DNA from: Firmicutes bacterium HGW-Firmicutes-15
GTDB lineage: Bacteria > Bacillota > Syntrophomonadia > Syntrophomonadales > Syntrophomonadaceae
DNA: 64,000 nt
Direction of reading: 5' to 3'
NCBI GenBank assembly: GCA_002840245.1
Contig: PHAA01000017.1
Coordinates: 1-64,000 of the forward strand
The position numbers and the translations under genes are program-made. Positions 1 to 8,701 of the stretch are shown in pieces. The stretch's first letter is position 1. Each line of letters begins with the position of its first letter. The notes beneath the pieces were generated by a model, which did no database searches, was not told where the DNA came from, and saw only the letters and a program-made list of their open reading frames with translations.

Positions 1-356
1 TTAAGGATCTAAGAGGACGGTGCTTCTTGGCCAGCTATCCCGTCAACTTCTGGACAACAAACACCGTCTATCTCTGGACATTATGGATTGGCTTTAACAC
101 TAAATCCATAAGTACTTCATATTCTTCGCTATGTCATTACATAAGCAATTGAACCCATTAGAAGCAAACTGCATTAATATTTATCGTATAAGGTTCAAAG
201 TCATGATGGTTTGATGTCACCTTTCAACAACAAAACCACTCCCTTTTCTCATCTGCAAAAAATGAAGTGGTCTAATCTCATGGTATAGCGGTCTCGAAAG
301 TCCACTATGTTTTTCCAGGGTCTTAAAAACCTTTAAAACCCCAATTTTTCGGTAAA
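1..356. other. Gene-free window start
   Basis: No credible coding sequence is visible here. Two weak inverted repeats stand out. GACGGTG at 16-22 pairs with CACCGTC at 62-68, and a TTATGGATT/AATCCATAA-like pair lies around 80-110. They could be remnants of a dispersed palindromic element. The open frame on the minus strand at 217-474 runs through the tRNA and is not accepted as a gene. Confidence 0.5.
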
Positions 357-434
357 TGGTCGGAGTGACTGGATTCGAACCAGCGGCCTCTACGTCCCCA
401 ACGTAGCGCTCATACCAAACTGAGCTACACCCCG
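357..434 (-). tRNA. tRNA-Pro (anticodon GGG)
   Basis: Read on the minus strand this folds as a full cloverleaf. The acceptor CGGGGTG pairs with CACTCCG with one G-U. The anticodon stem CTACG/CGTAG encloses a TTGGGGA loop, which gives anticodon GGG (proline). The T arm carries GGTTCGAATCC. The discriminator A and an encoded CCA end follow at 360-357. It lies downstream of the DedA-like gene on the same strand. Confidence 0.96.
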
Positions 435-502
435 ACGCAAGGAATATTCTATAACAGAAAGGTTTTTTAGTCAACTACCACCCTGAATGGACTTAAGTTG
501 TT

Positions 503-1192
503 CTACAACTTCCCTCTCAAATTCGTTTTGAGGTGCTTCCTGAGCACATAACCCAAAGCTATTACCGCTATAGTAATTATGGACATGATAATGACGGCTT
601 TGTAGTCTTTTTGATGAATACTGGCTCCTATAAATGCAGATCCAATTAGGCCTGGAGTTCTTGCTACTAGCGATATCACAATAAACCTTATCGGCATTAT
701 GGGCGTTAGCCCAGCAATATATATCAAGGTATCTTTGGGGAATCCAGGAACTAACATCATGATAAAAATAGCTATTTCAGCTTTGCTGCTATTCAACATT
801 GCCTTAAACTTCTCGATTTTTTCAGGATTAACAAATACTTTTACGATTGGATAACCAATGAACTGGGCTGCATAAAATACAATAATAGTTCCTACAATCG
901 TACCTATCACCATATAGATACTGCCAGCAAGAGTCCCAAATACGTAACCACCGGCTATCTGCACTACTTCTCCGGGAATAACAGGTATTAGAATATGAAT
1001 AATCTGAAAGCCAATAAATACCAGAACACCTTTATTGCCATAAGACAAGATGAATTCCCTGAATCTATCTCTATTACTTATGATATCAGTCATTAGGGGC
1101 ACATATTTCACACTAAAAAAGACCAGTACACTAATAAATGCAACGGCCAGTAAAATATGCCCCCAGGGTAACCTTTTATTAGAAATGTCCAT
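503..1192 (-). CDS. TVP38/TMEM64 (DedA-like, VTT domain) membrane protein
   Basis: This is an integral membrane protein of about 229 residues. An N-terminal hydrophobic helix is followed by a VTT/SNARE-associated core with the typical re-entrant segments: a GFQIIHILIPVIPGE stretch, then GYVFG, and later MLVPGFPKDTLIYIAGL. Family members act in lipid translocation or membrane homeostasis, but the substrate here is unknown. The ATG at 1192 is preferred to the TTG one codon earlier because a GGAGG sits just upstream. The gene lies 27 bases downstream of the amidohydrolase on the same strand and is probably co-transcribed with it. Confidence 0.85.
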   Translation of the reverse strand: MDISNKRLPWGHILLAVAFISVLVFFSVKYVPLMTDIISNRDRFREFILSYGNKGVLVFIGFQIIHILIPVIPGEVVQIAGGYVFGTLAGSIYMVIGTIVGTIIVFYAAQFIGYPIVKVFVNPEKIEKFKAMLNSSKAEIAIFIMMLVPGFPKDTLIYIAGLTPIMPIRFIVISLVARTPGLIGSAFIGASIHQKDYKAVIIMSIITIAVIALGYVLRKHLKTNLRGKL

Positions 1193-1219
1193 CAATCCTC
1201 CATAAACTATATGCTTCTT

Positions 1220-2548
1220 TTAAACCAGACCAGCACGCTGCCTTACTCTCTGCAAGGAGGATTCCGCACCCTGCAGTATATCTGCCTGATCCAAGGTTAA
1301 AAACTCCCCTTTTTCCATTATAATTTTACCATCAATTATTGTACAACATACATCCTGGGTTTGCACCTGGTAGACCAATTGAGCATACACTCCGGCCGCA
1401 CTAACCGGGCAAGTATGCCATTTATTTATATCAACGACAACTATATCAGCTTTTTTACCTTCTTCCAGGCTGCCTATCTGTCCCTGAAGCCCCATAGCCC
1501 TGGCACCACCCAGGGTAGCCATTTCAAATACCTCTTCGGCAGGCATCACAGTAGGTCCCCAGATAGGTTTCTGAATGAGGGCTGACATTCTCATCTCTAT
1601 GAACATACTCAGATTATTGTTAGCGGGAGCCCCATCAGCCCCCAGTGATACATTAACCCCTCGCTTAAGATATTCCGGTACCGGTGCAATACCGGAGGCC
1701 AGTTTCAAATTGCAGGATGGACAGTGAGCTACATTTACCTTAGCCGTTGTCAAAAGATTCTGTTCTGCTTTATCAACCTGAATACAATGAGCTAAGATGA
1801 GTCTTTCATTAAGTAATCCCAGATCATTAAGGTAAACGATGTTACGCCTTCCCCGTTCCCTTATTACCAGTTCGATTTCATCTTTGTTTTCCGACGCATG
1901 TGTATGCACCGGAACCTGGTACTCATCAGCCAGTTGTTTAACCTGTAGCAGCATTTCTTCCGAGCAAGACGGTACGAATCGAGGACAAAAGGCATAATTC
2001 AGGCGTCCATTTTCCCGTCCATGCCACCTTTCCAGTAAATCTACGCTTTCCTGCAGGCTTGTAGTAGTATCTTCTGTCAGCAGAGCAGCATTACCGTTGC
2101 CATGATCCATCATGCATTTGCCTCCCAGGTAGCGAATACCCGCTCTGGATACAGCTTCAAAAATGGCGCTGGTATGCCTTACAGTACCCATGTCGATAAC
2201 AGACGTGGTCCCACCTCGAAGAAGCTCGCCACAACCCAGGAGAGCTGAGTAATACAAAGAATCTTCATCATGGGCCGCCTCCAGAGGCCAGATTCTTAAA
2301 TTCAACCAATCCAGCAGCTGAAGATCATCAGCCATACCGCGAAACAATGTCTGACACAGGTGGACATGGCTTTGAATCAAACCTGGAATCACCAGTTTTC
2401 CTCTGGCATCAATAGTTTTATCTACTTGCTGGAACTCCACATCGCCTAACTGGCTAATCTGGTCATCCTCGATCAGGATATCACCCTGAATTATCTGCCG
2501 CTTGGCATTCATTGTAACGATAATGCCATCCTTTATTAAAATCTTCAT
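1220..2548 (-). CDS. mtaD: Amidohydrolase, MTA/SAH deaminase-like
   Basis: This 442-residue metal-dependent hydrolase belongs to the ATZ/TRZ group that includes 5'-methylthioadenosine/S-adenosylhomocysteine deaminase. Metal-ligand motifs are in the expected order: HVH at residues 61-63, HTHASE in the middle, LAHC, then SLGADGAPANN with the catalytic aspartate. The C-terminal GSLEEGKKADIVVVD is the usual amidohydrolase closing strand. The family deaminates adenosine-type nucleosides to inosine forms, which fits SAM by-product recycling. Guanine or chloro-triazine type substrates cannot be excluded. The start is supported by AAAGGAG about 13 bases upstream. Confidence 0.8.
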   Translation of the reverse strand: MKILIKDGIIVTMNAKRQIIQGDILIEDDQISQLGDVEFQQVDKTIDARGKLVIPGLIQSHVHLCQTLFRGMADDLQLLDWLNLRIWPLEAAHDEDSLYYSALLGCGELLRGGTTSVIDMGTVRHTSAIFEAVSRAGIRYLGGKCMMDHGNGNAALLTEDTTTSLQESVDLLERWHGRENGRLNYAFCPRFVPSCSEEMLLQVKQLADEYQVPVHTHASENKDEIELVIRERGRRNIVYLNDLGLLNERLILAHCIQVDKAEQNLLTTAKVNVAHCPSCNLKLASGIAPVPEYLKRGVNVSLGADGAPANNNLSMFIEMRMSALIQKPIWGPTVMPAEEVFEMATLGGARAMGLQGQIGSLEEGKKADIVVVDINKWHTCPVSAAGVYAQLVYQVQTQDVCCTIIDGKIIMEKGEFLTLDQADILQGAESSLQRVRQRAGLV

Positions 2549-2728
2549 AATAAAATCCTACTCCTTTAGTAAAACAACCGTATCTAGTATGAAGCCCATT
2601 GATCCATTATTTTCTAAAACATTACTACCCTAAAGCTTATTATAGAACAAGCTCCCCTAACTTATTAATTAAAGTTCGTATCCCCGCTCTTGGTGCTCCT
2701 CCCCCAGGGCTCAATCCATTCAATACAC

Positions 2729-2757
2729 TTGATTATCTCCAAACATTATTCTATAAT
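2729..2757 (+). promoter_or_regulatory. Sigma-A-type promoter for the DUF2087 gene
   Basis: TTGATT (2729-2734) and a perfect TATAAT (2752-2757) are separated by 17 bases, about 40 bases before the DUF2087 start. The short open frame covering this stretch (2599-2859) overlaps the promoter and is not accepted. Confidence 0.7.
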
Positions 2758-2798
2758 GTCTATAGTTTAATTAACTTATTAAAGGTTGTGTTTATGTT

Positions 2799-3554
2799 AT
2801 GGATATATCAGAATTATTTTGGAATGCTTCATTGGAAGAACTCAAATGTGGGTATATAGAAGAAAAGAATCATTATATATGTCTGCTTTGTGGTAAGTAT
2901 TTTGAGAAAGGAATTGTTTATCCTGAGGACGGAGTAATGTATGAATCTGGTAGGTATGTACGGGTTCATATAGAAAAAACACATCACTCCGTGTTTGAAT
3001 ACCTAATCCATCTGGATAAGAAACTTACCGGTCTTACCGACCATCAAAAAGGCCTTCTTCAGCTTTTTTACCAAGGAAAAAGTGACAAGGAAATCCAAAC
3101 AGAGATGGGAATAGGCAGTGCTTCTACCATCCGTAACCACCGTTTTGTGTTAAAGGAGAAAGAGCGCCAGGCTAAAACATTTTTAGCTATGATGGAGCTT
3201 TTAAAAGAAAAGGACAAATATGCGCCAGCCTTTTTAGAGGTTCCTAAAACTGCCCGGATGGTAGATGACCGTTATAATGTCACTCAGGAAGAAAAGGAAG
3301 CGATATTAACAAAGTACTTTCCTGATGGCATAAAAGGACCCTTAAAGACCTTCTCCCGCAAAGAAAAAGATAAATTAGTCGTCCTGCGGGAGATTGCCCA
3401 GCGATTTGAACTGGACCGCAGCTATGACGAGAAGGAAGTTAATCAGATATTGAAAACTGCTTATGATGATTACGCTACCTTAAGAAGGTATTTAATTGAC
3501 TACGGTTTTCTAGATAGGAAAACTGACGGAAGCCAGTATTGGCTTCGGAAATGA
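2799..3554 (+). CDS. DUF2087-domain HTH regulator-like protein
   Basis: This 251-residue soluble protein has three visible parts. An N-terminal segment carries a CLLCGKYFEKG knuckle (CxxC) and a later HIEKTHH. A helix-turn-helix stretch follows around residues 88-115 (LTDHQKGLLQLFYQGKSDKE, then IGSASTIRNHRF), similar to sigma/LuxR-type HTH. The C-terminal DUF2087 region runs from about 155 (EKEAILTKYFPDG, ending YDDYATLRRYLIDYGFLDRK). DUF2087 proteins are usually annotated as transcriptional regulators without a known target. It lies 15 bases before the GIY-YIG gene, forming a two-gene unit. An alternative ATG lies at 2793 in another frame. Confidence 0.82.
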   Translation: MDISELFWNASLEELKCGYIEEKNHYICLLCGKYFEKGIVYPEDGVMYESGRYVRVHIEKTHHSVFEYLIHLDKKLTGLTDHQKGLLQLFYQGKSDKEIQTEMGIGSASTIRNHRFVLKEKERQAKTFLAMMELLKEKDKYAPAFLEVPKTARMVDDRYNVTQEEKEAILTKYFPDGIKGPLKTFSRKEKDKLVVLREIAQRFELDRSYDEKEVNQILKTAYDDYATLRRYLIDYGFLDRKTDGSQYWLRK

Positions 3555-3569
3555 CTAGGGGGATGGATA

Positions 3570-3917
3570 ATGGATATGGATCGAAAAAAAGAACTGAAAC
3601 AACAATACCAGGAAATTAAAATAGATGCCGGAGTTTATCAAATTAGAAATACCATAAATCAAAAGATTTTAATAACTAGCACCAGGAACCTCAAGACTAT
3701 TAATGGTAAATTATTTGGATTAAAAAATGGTAGTTTTCCAAACAAAAAGCTGCAACAGGACTTGCAGAAATTCGGATCAGAGGCCTTTGTTATTGAAGTT
3801 CTAGAGGTTCTGGAGAAGAAAGAAGACGCTTATTTTGACGAGAAGGATGCTTTAAAAAAGCTGAAAGAAAAATGGCTGGAAAAAGCCCAGCCATTTGGAG
3901 AGCGTGGCTATAATTGA
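3570..3917 (+). CDS. GIY-YIG-like small protein
   Basis: This is a 115-residue protein. The N-terminal GVYQIRNTINQKILI matches the first strand of a GIY-YIG nuclease fold, where the first tyrosine of the motif is present (GVYQI) and the second is replaced by ILI. A later FGSEAF..EVLE and a C-terminal acidic/basic helix resemble the rest of the compact fold. It follows the DUF2087 gene, an arrangement also known in other Firmicutes. Whether it still cleaves DNA is unclear because the second half of the motif is degraded. The start is ATG with GGGGG upstream. Confidence 0.7.
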   Translation: MDMDRKKELKQQYQEIKIDAGVYQIRNTINQKILITSTRNLKTINGKLFGLKNGSFPNKKLQQDLQKFGSEAFVIEVLEVLEKKEDAYFDEKDALKKLKEKWLEKAQPFGERGYN

Positions 3918-4041
3918 ATTTCTTAGGCATCCCGAATAGCATGGAAGACCGGAATCAGACTCTCATGATCTTGCACAATATGCAATCCGGCCGTGATAAG
4001 CCCTTTGCATAAACTTTCAACTAAATGCCTGCGGTATGTGA

Positions 4042-4087
4042 ATCGACCTGAAACGTCTAAGTGTGGCTTTTAGGTCGATACTTTTTT
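4042..4087 (+). terminator. Rho-independent terminator after the GIY-YIG gene
   Basis: A 12-bp stem (ATCGACCTGAAA with TTTTAGGTCGAT, one G-U pair) encloses a 14-base loop and is followed by ACTTTTTT. It lies 125 bases past the stop of the plus-strand unit. Confidence 0.7.
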
Positions 4088-4112
4088 CATATCCAGCATA
4101 TAGCCTGAGCGA

Positions 4113-5291
4113 TTATATTACCCCGTTTATCTTAAATAGCTCAATATCTTCTGCCGTATAGCCTGCTGCCAATAGAATTTCCACAGTATGTTCCCCCGTT
4201 TCCGGAAAATTCAGCTTTATCTCCCCCGGGGTATCCGAAAATTTAATGGGCAATCCGCTTAAAAACATATCTTTACCTGAGCCCCTGAAATTTTTCATCT
4301 TTATTATCATATCTCGATCCACTACCTGAGGGTGCTCACTCATTTCTTCCAGGTTTAGAACTGGAGCCAAACAGATGTTAGCATCTATGAATGTTTCTAA
4401 CCATTCGGCCTGGCTTTTTTCTTTCATGACAGTTCTGATTCCAGCTATCATTTCCTCCTGCACTTCTTGTTTCCACTGATCATCAACGTATTCGGGTTTG
4501 CCTATGCGCTCGCAGAATTCCTCCCAGAACTTGGACTCTGCCGCTCCCAGGCTTATATATTTATTATCACTGGTCTCGTATATCTGGTAAAATGCAAAAG
4601 CTCCAGTTAACAAAGCATTGCCCCGTTCTGGCATTACGCCAGTGCCTGACCATTCACCTAAAGTATACGCCAAGAGACTAATCGCTCCATCCATCATGGA
4701 AACATCGCAAAACTGGCCTTGGCCTGATTTTTGCCGGTTTATCAATGCCATAAGAATAGCCATAACCGCATACAAAGAACCTCCAGCTGTACCCGCCAGC
4801 TGTAATGTGGATAGGGCTGGCCCACTATCCTTTGTCCCGGTTAAACCAGTTATTCCCGCCAAACTCAGAATGTTAATGTCATGTGCCGCCGTATGGCTCA
4901 AAGGACCGGTTGAACCGAAACCATTAAGGGCACAATAGATGATGCGCTCATTAATCTTCTTTAGAACATCATAATTAAGGCCCAGCTTATCCATAACCCC
5001 AGGCCGGAAAGCATCCATTATCACATCACTGTCTACCACCAAGCTTTTGAAGATAGCTAGGCCTTCCTCTTTTCTTAGGTCCAGGGTAATACTTTTTTTA
5101 TTTCTATTAACCACATAGAATCTAGCACCCTGATCATCAATAAATGGGTGTGACCAGCGTCCCCGATCACCGTTATTATTCTCAATTTTAATAACTTCAG
5201 CCCCATAATCAGCCAGTATCTGGGTGCAAAACGGCCCTGGCAACAAACTGGATAAATCTAATACTCTAATGCCTTCCAAAGGCAAGCTCAT
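4113..5291 (-). CDS. CaiB/BaiF family (class III) CoA-transferase
   Basis: This 392-residue protein is typical of type III CoA-transferases and alpha-methylacyl-CoA racemases. It has an N-terminal GIRVLDLSSLLPGPFCTQILADYGAEVIKIE-type nucleotide-binding region, a DAFRPGVMDKLGLNY segment, and a conserved VSMMDGA where the catalytic aspartate (about residue 199) forms the acyl-anhydride. The family moves CoA between carboxylic acids or epimerises 2-methylacyl-CoAs. In a syntrophic fatty-acid oxidiser this would fit substrate activation, but the substrate is not readable from sequence. It stands alone. Confidence 0.88.
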   Translation of the reverse strand: MSLPLEGIRVLDLSSLLPGPFCTQILADYGAEVIKIENNNGDRGRWSHPFIDDQGARFYVVNRNKKSITLDLRKEEGLAIFKSLVVDSDVIMDAFRPGVMDKLGLNYDVLKKINERIIYCALNGFGSTGPLSHTAAHDINILSLAGITGLTGTKDSGPALSTLQLAGTAGGSLYAVMAILMALINRQKSGQGQFCDVSMMDGAISLLAYTLGEWSGTGVMPERGNALLTGAFAFYQIYETSDNKYISLGAAESKFWEEFCERIGKPEYVDDQWKQEVQEEMIAGIRTVMKEKSQAEWLETFIDANICLAPVLNLEEMSEHPQVVDRDMIIKMKNFRGSGKDMFLSGLPIKFSDTPGEIKLNFPETGEHTVEILLAAGYTAEDIELFKINGVI

Positions 5292-5825
5292 ACTAATCCC
5301 CCCATTTTTAGATTTTCGTTTAGAAGATAATAGTATTTTATCATGTTATATCAAGGGGTTGTCACAATATCAAGCCATCAACTGGAGGTAAAATCTATAG
5401 AGTATAGGCGCTCCCAGGAAATCACCCTGAAAGCTCCCTTCTTATTCCAAATCGTATTCCTAACATATTAAAAAGGAGGTATTTTTTCAGTTAGTATATA
5501 TTTCTTTAAAAATCACAAACATTTTCGGTAATGGCGCCTCTCGTTAAATGAATTGGCCTCCCCTACCATCGCCGAAGCGATTTCAGAAGGGCATAGGTAA
5601 CACCAGAACCATTCCGGGCATCATCAGCAACAGGGGATGTAGTTATGCAGGCTGTAAAGTGATAAACCTTCCACTAGCATGTTGCAGAAACGCTTTGGAA
5701 AAAGGTGATACTTATGTCCCTAATCAAAATTGTTGATACACCTTAAGAGAAACCCCCTCTCAAATATTTATTTTTAATTAGAATGATTTTTATATATAAT
5801 CAGTTAAGCAGCTTAATCGTAATAT
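5292..5825. other. 534-base intergenic region upstream of trkA
   Basis: No intact gene is visible. The central part holds a NifD-like fragment, annotated separately. The last 60 bases hold a TATAAT (5795-5800) that may be the -10 of the trkA promoter, with only a weak -35. I looked for a c-di-AMP (ydaO) riboswitch ahead of the potassium genes and did not find its conserved elements. Confidence 0.55.
5548..5736 (+). pseudogene. Relic of a nitrogenase-like (NifD-family) gene
   Basis: A 62-codon open stretch contains NTRTIPGIISNRGCSYAGCK at about residues 18-37. This resembles the conserved N-terminal block of nitrogenase component 1 alpha chains (IPG..S.RGCAYAG.KGVV), where the cysteine binds the P cluster. 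The match stops abruptly after AGCK: the expected GVV-GPI-KDM-HISHGP block is missing in all frames nearby, and the upstream part is not family-like. No ribosome binding site is convincing. I read it as a truncated fragment and not as an expressed gene. A chance match is possible, since the visible block is only some 20 residues. Confidence 0.5.
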
Positions 5826-5846
5826 TTGACATATAGGTGGTATACA

Positions 5847-7205
5847 ATGAAGATAATTATTATTGGTGCAGGAAAAGTGGGTTTCAGTATGGCCCAATTG
5901 CTGTCCGGTGAGAATCACGATGTGGTAGTGGTTGAACAATCTCCAGAGCGGCAGCAGATTCTGGAAGAGACCTTAGATGTTCAGGTTGTTAGCGGGAGCG
6001 GGTCGTCTACGTCGGTATTAGAGTCCGCTGGAGTACACACTGCTGATATGCTTTTGGCGGTTACCGAGTTTGATGAACTGAATATGGTAGCCTGCTTACT
6101 GGCCAAAAAATATGGAGTAAAAACCACTGTAGCGAGAGTGCGCAACCCAGAGTATCTGGAGGTCAAGGATTTTTCTCTAAATAATATCATGGGCATAGAC
6201 TTAATAATAAATCCCGAACGGGTTACAGCTCAAGAAATCGCTGAAATTGCCAAGCATCCAGAAGCTCTGAATGTTGACTACTATGCTGATGGTAAGGTTC
6301 AGTTGATGGAACTGGAATTGAAAGACGACTCGCCTCTGTTGAAAAAAAGAATTAAAGACCTGAAGACTTCCGTACCCTACAACATTGTATCCATAGCTCG
6401 TAAACATCGAATGCTAGTACCGAGCGGGGATGATGTCTTACAGGTCGGAGACCATATACATCTAATGGCTCGGACTGCTGATATGAGAGAGGTTGAAAAG
6501 CTCTTGGGCTTTTATTCTCGAAAAGTTGAGAATGTTACGATTCTGGGAGGAGGTCGCACTGGCTATTATCTAGCCCAGATTCTAGAGCAAAATAAACCTG
6601 CCATGAGTATTAAAATCATCGAGAGAGACATTACTAGAGCTCGGCAAATATCAGAAAAGCTTGGTCACACCTTGGTTATTCATGGGGATGGAAGCGATTA
6701 TCAATTGTTGGAAGAAGAAAATATAGTTTCTTCCGATTTGTTTGTAGCTGTAACCGATGATGATAAGATAAATTTGCTGTGTTCCTTGATTGCCCGCAAT
6801 CTGGGAGTAAGGAAAACAGTTTGCCAGGTTAAGCGAACTGACGTAATGCCCCTGGCAGAGCAAATCGGAATAGATACCATATTGAGCCCCCGTCTGCTGA
6901 CGGCTGGAGCAATCTTGAAATACATGCGGGTTGGAGATATCATCTCCGTTACTCTCTTTGGCGAGGAACGGGCAGAGATGTTGGAACTCCTGGCTCAACC
7001 AGGAGCAACTGCTGTTAACAAAGAAATTCAACATATTAAATTTCCTAGTGGTTCGGTGATCGGAGCCGTGGTGCGCGAAAACCAGGTTATTATACCCAAT
7101 GGCAGCTTTATAATACAGCCTAATGATCGCTTAATGGTATTCTCTTTGCTGAAAAGCATTCACAAAATTGAGCAACTCTTTCTTAACGGGAGCAAAAAAC
7201 ATTGA
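5847..7205 (+). CDS. trkA: TrkA, potassium uptake regulatory subunit
   Basis: This is a 452-residue cytoplasmic protein with two RCK modules. The first opens with MKIIIIGAGKVG, the NAD-binding loop, and the second with VTILGGGRTGYYLA at about residue 229. Each is followed by an RCK_C region. It gates the TrkH channel in response to bound nucleotide. The ATG at 5847 is chosen over an upstream TTG because AGGTGG precedes it and the dinucleotide-binding fold begins immediately. Its stop overlaps the TTG start of trkH by four bases (TTGA), showing translational coupling. Confidence 0.95.
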   Translation: MKIIIIGAGKVGFSMAQLLSGENHDVVVVEQSPERQQILEETLDVQVVSGSGSSTSVLESAGVHTADMLLAVTEFDELNMVACLLAKKYGVKTTVARVRNPEYLEVKDFSLNNIMGIDLIINPERVTAQEIAEIAKHPEALNVDYYADGKVQLMELELKDDSPLLKKRIKDLKTSVPYNIVSIARKHRMLVPSGDDVLQVGDHIHLMARTADMREVEKLLGFYSRKVENVTILGGGRTGYYLAQILEQNKPAMSIKIIERDITRARQISEKLGHTLVIHGDGSDYQLLEEENIVSSDLFVAVTDDDKINLLCSLIARNLGVRKTVCQVKRTDVMPLAEQIGIDTILSPRLLTAGAILKYMRVGDIISVTLFGEERAEMLELLAQPGATAVNKEIQHIKFPSGSVIGAVVRENQVIIPNGSFIIQPNDRLMVFSLLKSIHKIEQLFLNGSKKH

Positions 7206-8653
7206 TTAGGCCAGCAGTTATTCTCGGCAATATGGGCAGAATTCTATTGATTATTGGCGTTGCAATGCTTAGTTGCTTGGCATGGTCGATAGCCTATCAT
7301 GAGAATGTTACTAGCAGCATCGCCCTAGCAGCTTTCCTAACTATTTTCACTGGACTTATTTTAGTATATGTTTGTCCTAAGAAGGAAAGTATCAACTTTA
7401 AAGAGGGATTTCTCCTGGTTAGCTTAGGGTGGATTGTGGCCTCGACTTTTGGCTCACTGCCTTTCTTGCTATCCGGTTACTTGCCGTCGTTCGCTGATGC
7501 TTGGTTTGAGACCGTTTCCGGTTTTACTACTACCGGCGCCAGTGTAGTACAAGATGTAGAAGTCTGGCCACGAGGCTTGTTGTTTTGGCGCAGCCTCACC
7601 CAATGGCTAGGGGGCATGGGAATTATTGCCCTTTTCCTAGCCATCATTGCTGGTATGGGGGCAAGGGCCAACCAATTGTTTAAGGCCGAAGTCCCGGGAC
7701 CCATCTCTGATAAGATCAGTCCCCGTATCCGCGAGACCGCCCGTAAGTTATGGATTACCTACGTTATAATCAGCCTTACCTGCGTCATAACTCTTTGCGC
7801 CCTAGGAATGGACATTTTCGACGCCCTCTGTCATACCTTTACAACCATGGCCACAGGAGGTTTCTCCACCAAAAATGCCAGCATTGGTTTCTATGCCAGC
7901 CCTTTGATTCAGTGGACCCTTACCCTGTTTATGTTTATTGCTGGAGCTAACTTTACGCTTCACTTTCTAGCCTTTAAAAAACGCAACCCCTTAGCTTATT
8001 TAAGGGACCCTGAATTCAAACTATATACAGGTATTGTGCTTCTGGCGTGCTTTTTTGTAGCTCTTAGTCTTAATAGTCAAGGGATAGGCACAGGCTGGGA
8101 AGAAACCATAAGGCTAGCCTCTTTTCAGGTATTATCTATCGTGACAACCACCGGTTTTGCCACTGCAGATTTTAACATCTGGCCCAACTTAGCAGTCGGA
8201 GTACTTTTTATGATGATGTTTGTGGGTGGTTGTGCCGGCTCAACGGGAGGTAGTATAAAACCAGGTCGTTATCTCATCATTTCACTTAGTACGGTCAACG
8301 AACTAAAGAAGATGGTTCATCCCAAGGCAGTTTTGCCCCTGCGATTTGGCAATAGATTTCTCAAGGAATCCCTGCTTATTAATGTTTTGCAGTTTTTCTT
8401 TCTCTATATGGGGTTTTTAGCTCTAGGAACGATAGTCCTGGCCGCACTGGGTCTTGACATGTGGAGTAGCCTAACTGCCGCAGCAGCTTGCCTGGGCAAT
8501 ATTGGACCAGGGTTTTCCAGGGTAGGCCCAACCCAAAATTTCGCTTTCATACCTGACAGCGGCAAATATATTCTAAGCATATTGATGCTAGTCGGACGAT
8601 TAGAAATTTATCCTATTCTGGTATTATTCTTACCGGAATTTTGGAAAGAATAA
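7202..8653 (+). CDS. trkH: TrkH, potassium channel subunit
   Basis: This is a 483-residue polytopic membrane protein of the Trk/Ktr/HKT superfamily. Four pore-loop repeats are visible through their filter segments: TTTGASV, MATGGFST, TTTGFATADF and the last near GNIGPGFS. The conserved GGCAGSTGGSIK lies near the C-terminal third. It carries potassium across the membrane under TrkA control. The TTG start has GGGAG about 9 bases upstream and couples to trkA. An in-frame ATG at 7232 is the alternative. Confidence 0.94.
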   Translation: MIRPAVILGNMGRILLIIGVAMLSCLAWSIAYHENVTSSIALAAFLTIFTGLILVYVCPKKESINFKEGFLLVSLGWIVASTFGSLPFLLSGYLPSFADAWFETVSGFTTTGASVVQDVEVWPRGLLFWRSLTQWLGGMGIIALFLAIIAGMGARANQLFKAEVPGPISDKISPRIRETARKLWITYVIISLTCVITLCALGMDIFDALCHTFTTMATGGFSTKNASIGFYASPLIQWTLTLFMFIAGANFTLHFLAFKKRNPLAYLRDPEFKLYTGIVLLACFFVALSLNSQGIGTGWEETIRLASFQVLSIVTTTGFATADFNIWPNLAVGVLFMMMFVGGCAGSTGGSIKPGRYLIISLSTVNELKKMVHPKAVLPLRFGNRFLKESLLINVLQFFFLYMGFLALGTIVLAALGLDMWSSLTAAAACLGNIGPGFSRVGPTQNFAFIPDSGKYILSILMLVGRLEIYPILVLFLPEFWKE

Positions 8654-8701
8654 TACCCAGGTTGGACATACCTATCACTATAGATAACCTACCCTTGATA
8701 A

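Noticed and set aside
217-474. An 85-codon open frame on the minus strand
   Set aside because: It runs through the tRNA-Pro gene; its middle is the translation of the tRNA and not a protein.
2599-2859. An 86-codon open frame on the plus strand
   Set aside because: It covers a TTGATT-17-TATAAT promoter and overlaps the better supported DUF2087 start in another frame.
5500-5800. A c-di-AMP (ydaO) riboswitch before trkA
   Set aside because: Expected from biology, but the conserved internal sequence blocks are not visible on either strand.
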